The notes under the pieces are model-generated. The model was not told where the DNA came from. It saw only the letters and a program-made list of their open reading frames with translations, and made no database searches. From contig CAILAQ010000161.1 in the NCBI GenBank assembly GCA_903832165.1, forward strand, positions 1 through 6,682: 6,682 bases of DNA, given 5' to 3'. Numbering within the stretch: position 1 is the stretch's first letter; every line of letters begins with the position of its first letter. This DNA is from an uncultured Bacteroidota bacterium. Lineage in GTDB: Bacteria; Bacteroidota; Bacteroidia; Bacteroidales; UBA12481. Below are positions 6,193-6,682 of this stretch, piece by piece. The position numbers and the translations under genes are program-made.

Positions 6193-6682
6193 ATGAGAGT
6201 ATATACCAGAACAGGCGATAAGGGAGAAACTTCCCTCTCAGGCGGGACCAGGGTGCAAAAGGATCATCCGAGACTGGAGGCCTATGGTACTGTGGATGAG
6301 CTGAATTCGCATTTAGGGCTTGTACAGTCTATCATCCCTGATCCCACTGAAAAAATCAGGCTGACAGGAATACAAAACAGGGTATTCGTTGTAACCTCAA
6401 ATCTCGCAGTAGATAAGGAGGAATTATTGCAAAAGTTGCCCCATATTCAGGAGGATGATATAACAGATCTGGAAAAGGCCATGGATTTTCTGCTCGATCA
6501 GATTCCGGAGCTAACAAACTTTATTTTACCTGCCGGACATCCCGCTGTTGCCTATTGCCATATTGCGCGTACTGTTTGCCGGCGTGCTGAAAGGCGCATG
6601 ATCACCCTTTCGAGAGAGAACACTATTGACCCGATGCTCATAAAGTACATTAACCGACTGTCGGATTACTTGTTTGTATTGG
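6193..6682 (+). CDS. PduO-type cob(I)alamin adenosyltransferase, 3' end cut by window
   Basis: The frame from ATG 6193 stays open to the window edge (163 codons plus one base), so the gene is cut by the window and not by mutation. The product transfers the adenosyl group of ATP to cob(I)alamin, making coenzyme B12 for enzymes such as methylmalonyl-CoA mutase. Family marks are the N-terminal ATP-binding TRTGDKGETSL (5-15), YGTVDELNS (31-39) with Asp35, FILPAG (110-115; the Phe lies where the family has a cobalamin-site Phe), and the arginine-rich helix ARTVCRRAERR (125-135). The last visible residues, NRLSDYLFVL (154-163), match the family's C-terminal helix, so about 20-30 residues are missing. 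It begins 20 bp after the deacetylase-like gene. TACGTTTA (6173-6180) in that gap resembles a -7 box but has no -33 partner. Whether it is for de novo synthesis or salvage of B12 cannot be told here. Confidence 0.93.
   Translation, partial: MRVYTRTGDKGETSLSGGTRVQKDHPRLEAYGTVDELNSHLGLVQSIIPDPTEKIRLTGIQNRVFVVTSNLAVDKEELLQKLPHIQEDDITDLEKAMDFLLDQIPELTNFILPAGHPAVAYCHIARTVCRRAERRMITLSRENTIDPMLIKYINRLSDYLFVL

Noticed and set aside
6193..6682. Truncated pseudogene at the right edge
   Set aside because: The frame is open and motif-complete to the last base; the missing C-terminus is a window-edge effect.

Overview
The window looks like a chromosomal segment of a Bacteroidota bacterium, probably in or near Bacteroidales/Marinilabiliales. 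Three independent signs support this. The secreted protein at 4730-6172 ends in a type IX secretion (T9SS) type A sorting domain, a system confined to this phylum and close relatives. Genes lack Shine-Dalgarno sequences. The first gene has a promoter matching the Bacteroidota pattern TTTG - 19 nt - TAnnTTTG. Base composition is moderately AT-rich. No rRNA, tRNA, CRISPR array, transposase or phage gene was found.

Layout. Positions 1-112 are an AT-rich control region: a degenerate 7-bp repeat, then a perfect 15-bp palindrome, then a promoter whose -7 box lies almost on the start codon. This drives a small XRE-family regulator (113-550). Next is pyrD (598-1641), a membrane-type dihydroorotate dehydrogenase, unusual in carrying cysteine where class 2 enzymes have a catalytic serine. 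An exported serine beta-lactamase-like hydrolase follows (1708-3195). It converges on an Lrp/AsnC regulator on the minus strand (3229-3690), and an interrupted inverted repeat spans both gene ends.

An 80-bp divergent intergenic region, with a 7-bp inverted repeat whose half-site centres are 22 bp apart, separates the Lrp gene from a rightward cluster. The cluster holds an unrecognised 313-residue protein built from four OB-like repeats (3771-4712), a T9SS-exported polysaccharide deacetylase-like protein (4730-6172), and the start of a PduO-type cob(I)alamin adenosyltransferase (6193 to the window edge, truncated). Gaps of 17 and 20 nt suggest co-transcription.

The genes do not form one obvious pathway. 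Pyrimidine synthesis and cobalamin activation are housekeeping functions. The two exported enzymes probably act on envelope or extracellular polymers. The least explained elements are the tandem OB-like protein and the control regions in front of the XRE and Lrp genes. I see no clear new defence or mobile system here.
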